Shown here piece by piece: positions 36,391-47,154 of a stretch of 64,000 nucleotides of DNA. A model generated the notes under the pieces. The model made no database searches. It was not told where the DNA came from and was given only the letters and a program-made list of their open reading frames with translations. The DNA comes from Bacteroidota bacterium (GTDB lineage Bacteria > Bacteroidota > Bacteroidia > Chitinophagales > Chitinophagaceae), in assembly GCA_030706605.1 (NCBI GenBank), contig JAUZOE010000003.1, positions 62,001 to 126,000 of the forward strand, read 5' to 3'. The position numbers and the translations under genes were made by a program. Position 1 is the first letter of the stretch. Every line of letters starts with the position of its first letter.

Positions 36391-36428
36391 ATCAGGATTT
36401 TGAAAAGTTAACTTTTCGAAATCCTGAT
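36391..36428. repeat. 38-bp near-perfect palindrome upstream of the peroxidase gene
   Basis: Two 19-base arms (36391-36409 and 36410-36428) meet with no spacer: ATCAGGATTTTGAAAAGTT and its reverse complement with one T/G difference. The centre is GTTAAC. It lies 8 bases before the -7 box of the peroxidase gene, so it covers its -33 region and lies between divergent genes. No T-run follows, which argues against a terminator. It could be a large operator or a cruciform site. Confidence 0.7.
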
Positions 36429-36436
36429 GCAATTTG

Positions 36437-36444
36437 TATCTTTA
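36437..36444 (+). promoter_or_regulatory. -7 box for the glutathione peroxidase gene
   Basis: TATCTTTA (one base from TAnnTTTG) 11 bases before the ATG at 36456, directly after the palindrome. It supports the ATG at 36456 over an upstream ATG at 36372 whose reading frame runs through the palindrome. Confidence 0.45.
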
Positions 36445-36455
36445 GAAAAAAAATC

Positions 36456-37043
36456 ATGAAACCTATTTTTGTTACATGCATGGTATTGGGGTTGCTATCA
36501 TTTATGGTCCCCATAAAAACGCCTTCCATTATGAAGAGTGCAGAAATTTATCAATTTAAAGTTCCCGGACTGATTGGCGGTACTATTGACTTTTTAAAAT
36601 TTAAGGGAAAAAAAATATTGATTGTAAATACGGCTTCCAAATGTGGCAATACACCTCAATATGATGACCTGGAAAAATTATACAAAAAATATAAAGATAA
36701 ACTAGTAATCGTCGGTTTCCCTGCCAATAACTTTGGTGGTCAGGAACCAGGCACTAACGGTGAAATAGCAGAGTTTTGCAAAAAAAATTATGGAGTAACT
36801 TTTCCAATGGCAGAAAAGGTTTCTGTGAAAGGAGATGATATGGCACCCATATATAAATACATGGTTGGGGTGGCTGAAAAAAATGGATTTACTGATCCGA
36901 TTAAATGGAATTTTACTAAATTCTTATTTGATGAAAACGGGAAATTCCTTACCGTTTTTTTTAACAAAGACCGATTAATCCCGGATAATCCTAATCCAAA
37001 AGGTAAAGCGGCCTACGAGGAACTATTAAAATATTTAAACTAA
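36456..37043 (+). CDS. Exported glutathione peroxidase-family protein
   Basis: Thiol peroxidase that reduces peroxides. From ATG 36456 it has 195 residues: a hydrophobic signal (about 3-20) followed by the peroxidase domain. Active-site residues are the cysteine in NTASKCGNTPQY, Gln in FGGQEPGT, and Trp/Asn in IKWNFTKF. Cysteine replaces selenocysteine, as is usual in bacteria. The signal suggests a periplasmic or membrane-anchored enzyme; most bacterial relatives are cytoplasmic. The partner is probably thioredoxin-like. The promoter and palindrome upstream suggest regulation, perhaps by oxidative stress (inference). Confidence 0.85.
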   Translation: MKPIFVTCMVLGLLSFMVPIKTPSIMKSAEIYQFKVPGLIGGTIDFLKFKGKKILIVNTASKCGNTPQYDDLEKLYKKYKDKLVIVGFPANNFGGQEPGTNGEIAEFCKKNYGVTFPMAEKVSVKGDDMAPIYKYMVGVAEKNGFTDPIKWNFTKFLFDENGKFLTVFFNKDRLIPDNPNPKGKAAYEELLKYLN

Positions 37044-37110
37044 AAATCAACCATAACCATTTTTAGTATTATAACATGGTTCATTATTGACAGAGTCTGT
37101 TATAAAGAAA

Positions 37111-37139
37111 TTTGACTTACAGCTAGATTTTTATCTTTG
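37111..37139 (+). promoter_or_regulatory. Full promoter 6 bases before the holB start (leaderless candidate)
   Basis: TTTG (37111-37114), 17 bases, TATCTTTG (37132-37139), six bases, ATG (37146). This is the best complete -33/-7 match in the window. The predicted first transcribed base is at or next to the start codon. Confidence 0.65.
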
Positions 37140-37145
37140 TTTTCC

Positions 37146-38384
37146 ATGCAGTTTAATAATCTCATTGGCCAGGAGGCTACAAAAAAACATTTAATTGACC
37201 TTGTGAGCCATAACAGGCTTTCACATGCTTTGTTATTTCTTGGAAGAGAAGGTAGCGGCGCATTGCCTTTGGCAATTGCATTTGCACAATATGTACTTTG
37301 CGAAAAAGTTAATTCTCAATCCAGATCTGAAAATGTTATAGAATTATTTGGTGGGGAGAAAGTACAAGATACACCTGTATATTTAGAAGATAGCTGCGGG
37401 GTGTGTTCTTCCTGTAACAAAGTGGCACAATTGATTCATCCCGACCTGCATTTTTCTTACCCCGCTATAAAAAAAGACAGTAAACATGATCGTTTATTAA
37501 GTACCGATTACATTATCGAATGGCGCGAATTTATACAGCAATTTCCCTATGGAAGTGTGGCAGACTGGATTAATTTTTTAAAAGAAAATCCAAAAACAAA
37601 GATTGAATCTCCCGTTAATAAACAGGGAAATATTACCGTACATGAATGTGATGATATTTCTCATAAGCTCAGCCTGAAAGCATTTGAAAGTTCATATAAA
37701 GTATTAATTATGTGGATGCCGGAATTCCTGGGAACTTCCGGAAATAAATTGCTTAAATTAATAGAAGAACCTCCTCCTGATACCCTTTTTATTTTTGTGG
37801 CTGAGGATGAAAATGCTATTCTGCCTACCATTTTGTCCAGAACGCAATTAATAAAAATTCCTTCACTATCCAATGCTGATATTGAGCAGGCTTTAATTTC
37901 TGAGTACCATATCGCTCCTGAAAAAGCAGTTCAGATTACTGCAATTGCAGATGGCAATTTTCGGGAAGCGCTTCTACTTTCGCAAAATGCTGAGGAAGAC
38001 TGGCATGCACAAGTGCGCGAATGGCTGAATGTTACATTAAAAAATAAAGTAACTGCACAGTTAAAGTGGATAGATGATATAAGCCGCATTGGCCGCGAAA
38101 AGCAAAAACAATTTTTAAAATATTTTATTCATCTACTTCAGCAAGCCATTAGGGTACGCTATCTTGATGCAGACAATCTTTCTTCAATTTCTGATGATGA
38201 AAAAGATTTTGCTGTCAGGCTGAATAGGCTATGTGACATTTCTGCCCAGGAAGCTATTATTAATGAATTGGATAAAGCTATTTATTATATAGAGCGTAAT
38301 GCACATGCCAAAATGCTGTTTCATGCACTCACAATCCGCATCTTTCACATTATTAAAGATAATTCGCTAATTTTGGTAAATTGA
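37146..38384 (+). CDS. holB: DNA polymerase III delta' subunit
   Basis: Clamp-loader subunit, AAA+ fold, 412 residues. The ATG at 37146 is used because a TTG three codons earlier lies in the promoter box. Landmarks: NLIGQEATKKHL (near 5), LSHALLFLGREGSG in place of a canonical P-loop, a zinc-binding CGVCSSCNK (near 84), HECDDISH, LLKLIEEPPPDTLFIF and the sensor-1 region SRTQLIKIP. The degenerate P-loop is normal for delta'. A 60-residue insertion (about 100-160, DSKHDRLLSTDY...) is seen in Bacteroidota forms. ricT follows after 243 bases. Confidence 0.92.
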   Translation: MQFNNLIGQEATKKHLIDLVSHNRLSHALLFLGREGSGALPLAIAFAQYVLCEKVNSQSRSENVIELFGGEKVQDTPVYLEDSCGVCSSCNKVAQLIHPDLHFSYPAIKKDSKHDRLLSTDYIIEWREFIQQFPYGSVADWINFLKENPKTKIESPVNKQGNITVHECDDISHKLSLKAFESSYKVLIMWMPEFLGTSGNKLLKLIEEPPPDTLFIFVAEDENAILPTILSRTQLIKIPSLSNADIEQALISEYHIAPEKAVQITAIADGNFREALLLSQNAEEDWHAQVREWLNVTLKNKVTAQLKWIDDISRIGREKQKQFLKYFIHLLQQAIRVRYLDADNLSSISDDEKDFAVRLNRLCDISAQEAIINELDKAIYYIERNAHAKMLFHALTIRIFHIIKDNSLILVN

Positions 38385-38627
38385 GGAAAATGATTTAGTC
38401 AGATGTTTTTGTGAATTTTCTTTTGAGACAACTTTTTATCTATACTTTTTATAATAATCATTGCGCTTCCAAAGTGCATGATTATTATTTTACGATTTTA
38501 AACCACACAGGATTTTTCTTCTGTTATTTTAAAATTATCAGCAAATTGAATACAGAAAAGTTGCCTTATATCTGCCTGAGTCGTCCTTATTAGTTTTTTT
38601 ATTAATTTACTTTATTTAATTAAATAT

Positions 38628-39890
38628 ATGGGATGCACGAGTTGTAGTACAGGGAAACCTACCGGCTGCAAAAGCAATGGTGGCTGTAGTACCGGCGGTT
38701 GTAACAGACTGAATGTACACGATTGGCTGGCCAATCTTCCTTTTAGCGATCCTGAAAGTTCCTGCCGGATAATAGAAGTTTCCTTCAACCAGGGAAGCCG
38801 CAAAGATTTTTACAGAAACAATACCGTAAATTATTTCGAAAAGGGAGATATTATAGCTGTAGAGGGAGTAAGTGGTTTTGATGTGGGAACAGTTAGCGTT
38901 ACCGGAGAACTGGTTCGGTTGCAGTTAAAGAAGAGGAATATAAAAGAAGATAGTCCTGAAATAAAAAGAGTATTAAGACTGGCTACAGATAGTGATATAG
39001 TTAAATGGAAGGAAACCAAAAGCCGTGAACATGAAATATTGATAAGAAGCAGGGCAATTGCACGACAGTTGAAAGTAGAATTAAAAATGGCTGAAGTAGA
39101 AATTCAGGCTGATGCCAGGAAAGCTACATTTTTTTACATTGCTGATGAAAGGGTAGATTTTCGCGAATTGATAAGAGTGTATGCATCTGAGTTCAAAGTA
39201 AAAGTAGAAATGAAGCAGATAGGCGCTCGCCAGGAAGCAGGAAAAGTAGGAGGGATTGGAAGTTGTGGCCGCGAACTTTGTTGCAGTACCTGGCTTACAG
39301 ATTTTAAGAGTGTAAATACCAATGCCGCACGCTACCAGAATCTCAGTATTAATCAAACCAAGCTTAGTGGGCAATGCGGGCGGTTAAAATGTTGTCTTAA
39401 TTATGAATTAGACACTTACCTTGACGCTCTCCAGCATTTTCCGGATGATGCGGATGTAATAGAAGTAGCTAAGGGCCGTGCTTACCTGATAAAGAAAGAT
39501 ATTTTTCGAAATCTTATGTGGTATTCAATGCCCGAAAGCACTAAGCATTATCCTCTTACGATTGAAACGGTAATAAAAATTAAATCGCAAAATAAAGAAG
39601 GCATCAAACCCGATGAGTTGGAGACGGTAGAAATAGTAAGCGGTAAACCAAAAGAGGTAGAACCTGAGTTTGTAGATGTTGTAGGCCAGATAAGTTTAAA
39701 ATCTTTAGAAAAGAATAGCCGGAAACGAAGGGATAATGATCGGAGAGCTAATATGGATACTAATAGACCACCGCAAAAAAAACAACAAAAGCAAACTCAG
39801 AATCAGCGGCAAAAGCCGCCGCAAAAACCAAGAACCGGTCCAAAGCCAAACACTAATAACACAAACAGGCCACCCCGGAAAGATTCTTAA
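38628..39890 (+). CDS. ricT: PSP1-domain protein (RicT-like)
   Basis: Relative of B. subtilis RicT (YaaT), which works with partners in an Fe-S complex that affects RNase Y mRNA maturation. 420 residues. The N-terminus is cysteine-rich (Cys at 3, 6, 14, 20 and 25) and probably binds metal. The PSP1 core holds GGIGSCGRELCCSTWL (near 206) and SGQCGRLKCCLNYEL (near 246). The last ~55 residues are a basic, Gln/Pro/Asn-rich disordered tail that may bind RNA. The gene pair holB-ricT is conserved in Bacteroidota. The 243-base gap upstream contains no gene that I can support. Confidence 0.88.
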   Translation: MGCTSCSTGKPTGCKSNGGCSTGGCNRLNVHDWLANLPFSDPESSCRIIEVSFNQGSRKDFYRNNTVNYFEKGDIIAVEGVSGFDVGTVSVTGELVRLQLKKRNIKEDSPEIKRVLRLATDSDIVKWKETKSREHEILIRSRAIARQLKVELKMAEVEIQADARKATFFYIADERVDFRELIRVYASEFKVKVEMKQIGARQEAGKVGGIGSCGRELCCSTWLTDFKSVNTNAARYQNLSINQTKLSGQCGRLKCCLNYELDTYLDALQHFPDDADVIEVAKGRAYLIKKDIFRNLMWYSMPESTKHYPLTIETVIKIKSQNKEGIKPDELETVEIVSGKPKEVEPEFVDVVGQISLKSLEKNSRKRRDNDRRANMDTNRPPQKKQQKQTQNQRQKPPQKPRTGPKPNTNNTNRPPRKDS

Positions 39891-39994
39891 AATGACGAAG
39901 TTCTGTTTTTGATATGCCATTGATATTTTTTGGAAATGAAGGGAATTAGTATAATTTTTTCATTTCTACTAATATGGGTTAAACGTAATTGTTT

Positions 39995-40002
39995 TACTTT
40001 TG
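39995..40002 (+). promoter_or_regulatory. -7 box 6 bases before the gldA start (leaderless candidate)
   Basis: TACTTTTG (TAnnTTTG), six bases, then ATG at 40009. A clear -33 TTTG is not visible. A TTG at 40000 that could be read as a start lies inside the box and should be rejected. Confidence 0.45.
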
Positions 40003-40008
40003 CCAACC

Positions 40009-42230
<2,222 letters not shown>

Positions 42231-42266
42231 TCCTGCAATGGATTGAAGATATCACATTTAATAATT

Positions 42267-42569
42267 ATGCGTAAATTTCGTAACATATTCGCGAATAAAT
42301 ATTTATTAACCGGCACGGCTTTTGTTATATGGATGCTGTTCTTTGACAGAAATGATGTATCACTTCAATTGAAAAGAATTCATGAACTGAATAAATTGCA
42401 GAAAAGTGAAAAGATAATGACGCAGCAGATAGCAGATACTAAGCATGAACTGGACTTATTAAAAACCAATCCGGAAACATTGGAGAAATATGCCAGGGAA
42501 AAGTACCTGATGAAAAAAGATGATGAAGATCTTTTTATAGTTTCTGTAGATTCTTCTTTAATAAGATGA
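42267..42569 (+). CDS. FtsB/DivIC-type septum formation initiator
   Basis: Small bitopic division protein, 100 residues. I use ATG 42267; the frame is open to a TTG at 42243 but that adds nothing typical. One helix (about 12-27, YLLTGTAFVIWMLFF) is followed by a periplasmic coiled coil (about 35-75) and the conserved KYAREKYLMKK. Likely partner of FtsL and FtsQ at the septum. Placed directly after eno. Confidence 0.82.
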   Translation: MRKFRNIFANKYLLTGTAFVIWMLFFDRNDVSLQLKRIHELNKLQKSEKIMTQQIADTKHELDLLKTNPETLEKYAREKYLMKKDDEDLFIVSVDSSLIR

Positions 42570-42651
42570 TTAGCGGGATACAATATTTCTGAACTGAATG
42601 CGTTTTATTTTCGGATAGGATATTAATTTTTTATTAAAGCCACACATTTTT

Positions 42652-42888
42652 ATGATTAAAATTACTCCGGAAGAGCTGGTTAGATACCTGTATAATGAAA
42701 CTTCCGAAAAAAAGACTGCTGCTATAAGAGCCGCATTACAAACGGACTGGAACCTTCGTGAAGCATACGAAAAACTTTTAAGCGCTCAACAAAGTCTTAA
42801 AGAAGTAAAACTATCGCCAAGGCCACAAGCTGTTAATAAGATATTAGAATATGCAGCTAAAAAACAGGAACAAGTAACTTCGCATTAA
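42652..42888 (+). CDS. Small conserved helical protein, unknown function
   Basis: 78 residues beginning MIKITPEELVRYLYNETS. The helical N-terminus with an E..E-rich surface looks like the cytoplasmic part of anti-sigma-like proteins, but there is no zinc motif and no membrane helix. Similar short proteins occur in Chitinophagaceae next to eno/nth; function unknown. A strong terminator follows 26 bases after the stop. Confidence 0.7.
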   Translation: MIKITPEELVRYLYNETSEKKTAAIRAALQTDWNLREAYEKLLSAQQSLKEVKLSPRPQAVNKILEYAAKKQEQVTSH

Positions 42889-42914
42889 ATTTTATTTAAA
42901 TAATTCTTAATTTC

Positions 42915-42943
42915 ATCCTGCTCTAAAATGAGCAGGATTTTTT
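42915..42943 (+). terminator. Intrinsic terminator that abuts the nth start codon
   Basis: Perfect 9-bp stem ATCCTGCTC / GAGCAGGAT, 6-base loop, then five Ts that end exactly at the nth ATG (42944). It closes the eno-side transcript. Its position leaves nth without a usual leader or ribosome site. Confidence 0.82.
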
Positions 42944-43597
42944 ATGACCAAAAAAGACAGATATCGGTTTGTGTTGAATTATTTTTTAATGCATAGTCCA
43001 GATGCCAAAACAGAACTGATCTATGATAATCCTTACCAATTATTGGTATCGGTAATCCTTTCGGCACAATGCACAGATAAGAGGGTAAATGCAACTACTC
43101 CAGTCATATTTGATCACTTTCCTGATATTGAATCTCTTAGTGAGACCACTCACGACCAACTCTTTCCATTAATAAAAAGTATTTCGTACCCCAATAATAA
43201 GACCAACCATCTGATTGGAATGGCAAAAATGGTAATGAAAGATTTTAATGGAAAAATACCAATGACCGTAGAGGAGTTAATGAAACTGCCTGGTGTGGGA
43301 AGAAAAACAGCTAATGTAATTACTTCAGTAATTGACGGACAACCCAATATGGCAGTAGACACTCATGTATTCAGGGTAGCCAATCGTATTGGCCTGGTAA
43401 AAGCAACAACACCACTTGATACAGAAAAACAATTGATAAAAAATTTGCCTACAGATTTAGTACATGTTGCACATCACTGGCTTATATTACATGGGCGTTA
43501 TGTTTGCGTAGCACGCAGCCCTAAGTGCCAGATTTGTGGGTTGAGAGAGGTTTGTAAGTATTATGATAATTTTTTAAAACTAAATATTAAAAAATAG
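42944..43597 (+). CDS. nth: Endonuclease III (DNA glycosylase/AP lyase)
   Basis: Base-excision repair enzyme for oxidised pyrimidines. 217 residues. Helix-hairpin-helix LPGVGRKTANVI (near 113; catalytic Lys in GRKT), catalytic Asp in MAVDTHVFRV (near 137), and the C-terminal 4Fe-4S loop with C-x6-C-x2-C-x5-C (about 188-204). The ATG follows a terminator T-run directly; a later start would cut into the conserved N-terminal helix. Confidence 0.95.
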   Translation: MTKKDRYRFVLNYFLMHSPDAKTELIYDNPYQLLVSVILSAQCTDKRVNATTPVIFDHFPDIESLSETTHDQLFPLIKSISYPNNKTNHLIGMAKMVMKDFNGKIPMTVEELMKLPGVGRKTANVITSVIDGQPNMAVDTHVFRVANRIGLVKATTPLDTEKQLIKNLPTDLVHVAHHWLILHGRYVCVARSPKCQICGLREVCKYYDNFLKLNIKK

Positions 43598-43665
43598 CCC
43601 TTTTATCAATACTATAGTATGCTTACGTACAAAAATTAAAATACTCATTTATCATTGTGGCTCGA

Positions 43666-45471
43666 TTAATTCATCACAGCATCTATATTTGATTTTTTTC
43701 TTTCACCAATTTGCTGGCGCCACATGGCATAATATAGTCCCATTTGAGAAATTAATTCTTCATGAGTTCCGGTTTCAATTACATCTCCTTTTTCCAAAAC
43801 ATAAATTCTGTCAGCATGCATAATAGTACTCAACCTGTGAGCGATTAAAATAGTTATCTGTTCCTTCTTTGAAGACACATCCTTAATGGTATTAGTGATT
43901 TCTTCTTCGGTTAATGAATCTAATGAAGAAGTGGCTTCATCAAAAATTAATAAATGTGGATGACGAAGTAATGCTCTTGCGATGGACAAACGTTGTTTTT
44001 CCCCACCTGATACTTTTACACCACCTTCCCCTATTAAAGTGTCAAGGCCTTTATCGGCACGGGAAAGCAGAGTATTGCATGAGGCTTTTTTAAGCACGTC
44101 CAGTATTTCTGCATCTGTTGCAGATGGATTTACAAAAAGTAAATTTTCCCTGATTGTTCCTGCAAATAATTGTGTATCCTGCGTTACAAAGCCTATCTGT
44201 GTTCGTAATACATCAAAATCTATATTTTCTCTGTCTATTTTATTATATAATATTTTTCCTTCTTTGGGTATATATAAACCAACTAACAATTTTACCAACG
44301 TAGTTTTTCCGGAACCGGAAGGTCCGACAAAAGCAATCGTTTCTCCTTTTTTTACTTCAAAACTTATATCAACTAAAGCTGGCTGCTGAGCAGATTGATG
44401 CTTGAATTTTACATTTACAAATTCCAGTTCTTCAATATTCTTAATAGATTCGGGATTAGCAGGCTTCACTTCCGGTGGCTTAGCCATAAGAGTATGAAAA
44501 TTGTTCAATGACGCTTCTGCTTCACGATAGGAAATAATGATATTTCCAATTTCCTGCATAGGCCCAAAAAGAAAAAAACTATAAAACATCAAAGAAAGAT
44601 ACTGACCTGGAGTGATAGAATTTTGAAATATTAACCATAGAAGTGTAAAAGTAATTACCTGTTGCAGGAAATTAACCATTGTGCCCTGGATAAAACTCAA
44701 AGTGCGTATGCTTTTTACTTTACGCAGTTCAAGGCTTAAAATTTTAAACGTATTATTATTAAGCCTTGTAACTTCCTGGTGAGTTAGTCCAAGGCTTTTT
44801 ACCAGTTCAATATTTCTTAAAGATTCTGTGGTAGAACCTGCCAAAGAATTGGTTTCTGAAACAATTGTTTTCTGAATAACTTTTATTTTTTTGCTCAGCA
44901 AACTGGTAACTACTGCTATTAATATAATACCAACTACATATACCGGCATAATCATCCAATTGAGCCTGAATGCATAAATGGATATGAATACAATACTTAC
45001 AATGATGATAAAAAAAACATTGATAAAATTGGTAATAAATTTTTCTGTATCGGCTCTTACTTTGGTTAATATGGATAAAGTTTCACCGCTGCTTTGGTCT
45101 TCAAAATCCTGGTAAGGCAAACGCATGCTGTGTTTCAGGCCATCTGTAAAAATGGTAGCGCCAAATTTCTGGACCAATACATTTCCAAAATAATCCTGGA
45201 AGGCTTTGGCAATACGGCTCACCATTGCCGTACCAATTAATAGCATCAGGAAGTATAATAAACCATGATATTGCCCTTTTCCAAAGAAAAACTCACTTTG
45301 GTTTCTTGGAGTTTTATCAGGAAAAACGTGCGGATGGTTTGCAAATAAATCAAGTATTCTTCCTGTGATCCATGGTGCAAATAATGAAAATATCTGGTTA
45401 GCTGCTGCAAGAAACAGGGCTAAAGCGATCAGCCATTTATAGGGTTTTAGATATGAGATTAATATTTTCAT
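43666..45471 (-). CDS. ABC exporter, fused permease and ATPase (MsbA/multidrug-like)
   Basis: 601 residues: a six-helix transmembrane domain (about 15-310) then an ATPase domain with Walker A GPSGSGKTTL (near 381), signature VSGGEKQR (near 487) and Walker B LLIFDEATSSLD (near 509). It forms a homodimer or a heterodimer with another half-transporter. The substrate could be lipid, drug or peptide; sequence alone does not say. The promoter box TAAATTTG lies four bases before the ATG. Confidence 0.9.
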   Translation of the reverse strand: MKILISYLKPYKWLIALALFLAAANQIFSLFAPWITGRILDLFANHPHVFPDKTPRNQSEFFFGKGQYHGLLYFLMLLIGTAMVSRIAKAFQDYFGNVLVQKFGATIFTDGLKHSMRLPYQDFEDQSSGETLSILTKVRADTEKFITNFINVFFIIIVSIVFISIYAFRLNWMIMPVYVVGIILIAVVTSLLSKKIKVIQKTIVSETNSLAGSTTESLRNIELVKSLGLTHQEVTRLNNNTFKILSLELRKVKSIRTLSFIQGTMVNFLQQVITFTLLWLIFQNSITPGQYLSLMFYSFFLFGPMQEIGNIIISYREAEASLNNFHTLMAKPPEVKPANPESIKNIEELEFVNVKFKHQSAQQPALVDISFEVKKGETIAFVGPSGSGKTTLVKLLVGLYIPKEGKILYNKIDRENIDFDVLRTQIGFVTQDTQLFAGTIRENLLFVNPSATDAEILDVLKKASCNTLLSRADKGLDTLIGEGGVKVSGGEKQRLSIARALLRHPHLLIFDEATSSLDSLTEEEITNTIKDVSSKKEQITILIAHRLSTIMHADRIYVLEKGDVIETGTHEELISQMGLYYAMWRQQIGERKKSNIDAVMN

Positions 45472-45475
45472 GAGG

Positions 45476-45483
45476 CAAATTTA
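45476..45483 (-). promoter_or_regulatory. -7 box 4 bases before the ABC exporter start
   Basis: On the minus strand TAAATTTG (TAnnTTTG), four bases, ATG. It is the tightest such spacing in the window; with normal spacing transcription would start on the start codon itself. Confidence 0.4.
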
Positions 45484-45510
45484 GACAACTACTTTTGGAA
45501 ATTTTAAAAT

Positions 45511-47052
45511 TTATCCTGCCCAACCTTCTCTGTCCAAACTCCTGTATTGAATAGCCTCTGCAAGATGTTCAGGTTTTATATCATCACTTCCCGCAAGGTC
45601 TCCAATGGTTCTGCTCACTTTCAGGATCCTATCGTAAGCACGTGCAGAAAGGTTTAATCGTTCCATTGCAACCTTTAAAAGGTTGGCACCAACCTGCGAT
45701 ATGGCACAAATTTCTTTCAGCATTTTGCTGCTCATTTGCGCATTGCAATAAACGCCGGGATTGTCTTTATATCTTTCTGCCTGCCTTTCCCTTGCTTTAA
45801 TAACCCGTCCGCGGATAGATGCACTTTTTTCAAATTCCTGCTTCGATGAAAGTTCGCTAAATGCTACAGGAGTAACCTCCACATGAAGATCTATCCTGTC
45901 TAATAAGGGACCTGAAATTTTATTCAGATATTTTTGAACTGCCCCCGGAGGACAGGAACATTCTTTTTCAGGATGATTATAATATCCGCATGGGCAGGGA
46001 TTCATAGAAGCAATCAACATAAAACTTGATGGAAAATCCAAAGCTACTTTTGCTCTTGAAATAGTGACTCTTCTTTCTTCCATAGGCTGACGCATTACTT
46101 CCAGTACGGTTCTTTTAAATTCGGGCAATTCATCTAAAAATAAAACGCCATTGTGGGCCAGTGAAATCTCGCCGGGTTGCGGCATGCCTCCCCCACCGAC
46201 CAATGCTACATCAGAAATAGTATGATGTGGCGAACGAAATGGTCTTTTAGAAATAAGTGTTGCATTCTCAGGGAGCTTGCCGGCAACACTATGAATTTTA
46301 GTAGTTTCCAATGCTTCCTGCAAAGTCAGAGGTGGCAAAATAGTGGGTAATCGTTTTGCCAGCATGGTTTTTCCGGCGCCCGGCGGCCCGATTAATATTG
46401 CATTATGGCCTCCTGCTGCTGCAATCTCCAACGCTCTCTTAATATTTTCCTGGCCTTTTACATCACAAAAATCTATTTCAAAATCACTCTGTGCATTGGC
46501 AAATTCTTCACGTGTATTTACAACAGTTGGCTTGATAGAATTCTCATCAATAAAAAAATCAATTACTTCATTGATATGGCCAACACCATAAACACTTAAA
46601 TTATTAACCATTGCAGCTTCACGCGCATTTTCTCTTGGAAGAATCAACCCTTTGAAACCTTCTTTTCTTGCCTGAATTGCTATGGGTAAGGCACCTTTTA
46701 TGGGTCGCACTGTTCCATCCAGGCTAAGTTCACCCATGATTACATAATCATTTAGTTTTTCTGCATTTTCCAATTGTTCACTGGCTCCTAATGTGGCCAT
46801 CGCAATAGGTAGATCAAAAGCAGTTCCACTTTTCCTGATATCTGCAGGAGCAAGATTGACCACCACTTTTGTTCGGGGAAAATGGAAGCCATTCGTCTTA
46901 ATAGCGCTTTCCATCCTTTCCAAACTTTCTTTTACTGCATTATCTGCAAGCCCGACTATAGAGGTAAATTTTCCGCTACTCACATTTACTTCTACCGTTA
47001 TTGTAATGGCTTCTACGCCATAAACAGCACTGCCATATGTTTTGACTAACAT
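45511..47052 (-). CDS. YifB/ComM family Mg-chelatase-like AAA ATPase
   Basis: 513 residues. The N-terminal domain (ChlI-like, SIVGLADNAVKESLERM near 36) is followed by an AAA+ module: Walker A IGPPGAGKTMLAKRLP (near 218) and Walker B VLFLDELPEF (near 305). The middle has a zinc-like Cys cluster (NPCPCGYY...CSCPP near 350-366) and a C-terminal helical lid. In competent bacteria ComM is a branch-migration helicase for incoming DNA; the role in Bacteroidota is not proven. Confidence 0.92.
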   Translation of the reverse strand: MLVKTYGSAVYGVEAITITVEVNVSSGKFTSIVGLADNAVKESLERMESAIKTNGFHFPRTKVVVNLAPADIRKSGTAFDLPIAMATLGASEQLENAEKLNDYVIMGELSLDGTVRPIKGALPIAIQARKEGFKGLILPRENAREAAMVNNLSVYGVGHINEVIDFFIDENSIKPTVVNTREEFANAQSDFEIDFCDVKGQENIKRALEIAAAGGHNAILIGPPGAGKTMLAKRLPTILPPLTLQEALETTKIHSVAGKLPENATLISKRPFRSPHHTISDVALVGGGGMPQPGEISLAHNGVLFLDELPEFKRTVLEVMRQPMEERRVTISRAKVALDFPSSFMLIASMNPCPCGYYNHPEKECSCPPGAVQKYLNKISGPLLDRIDLHVEVTPVAFSELSSKQEFEKSASIRGRVIKARERQAERYKDNPGVYCNAQMSSKMLKEICAISQVGANLLKVAMERLNLSARAYDRILKVSRTIGDLAGSDDIKPEHLAEAIQYRSLDREGWAG

Positions 47053-47154
47053 GAATTGAAATTAGCTAAAAAATGTTAGGACAAAAAATGAAATGAAGAT
47101 TTAAAATATAAGTAAACAAAAGAAAAACCATATACAGGATTCAATTCTTCAAAT

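Noticed and set aside
36372-36455. N-terminal 28-residue extension of the glutathione peroxidase
   Set aside because: The reading runs through the palindrome and promoter box; starting at 36456 gives a proper signal peptide.
36630-36660. Selenocysteine in the glutathione peroxidase
   Set aside because: The active-site codon encodes cysteine (KCGN); no in-frame TGA and no need for a SECIS element.
38411-38593. 60-codon frame between holB and ricT
   Set aside because: GTG start, no family pattern and Phe/Tyr-rich composition expected from AT-rich noncoding DNA.
43609-43620. ATACTATAGTAT palindrome between nth and the ABC exporter
   Set aside because: Short and AT-only; such 12-mers are expected in AT-rich intergenic DNA and it lies between convergent gene ends.
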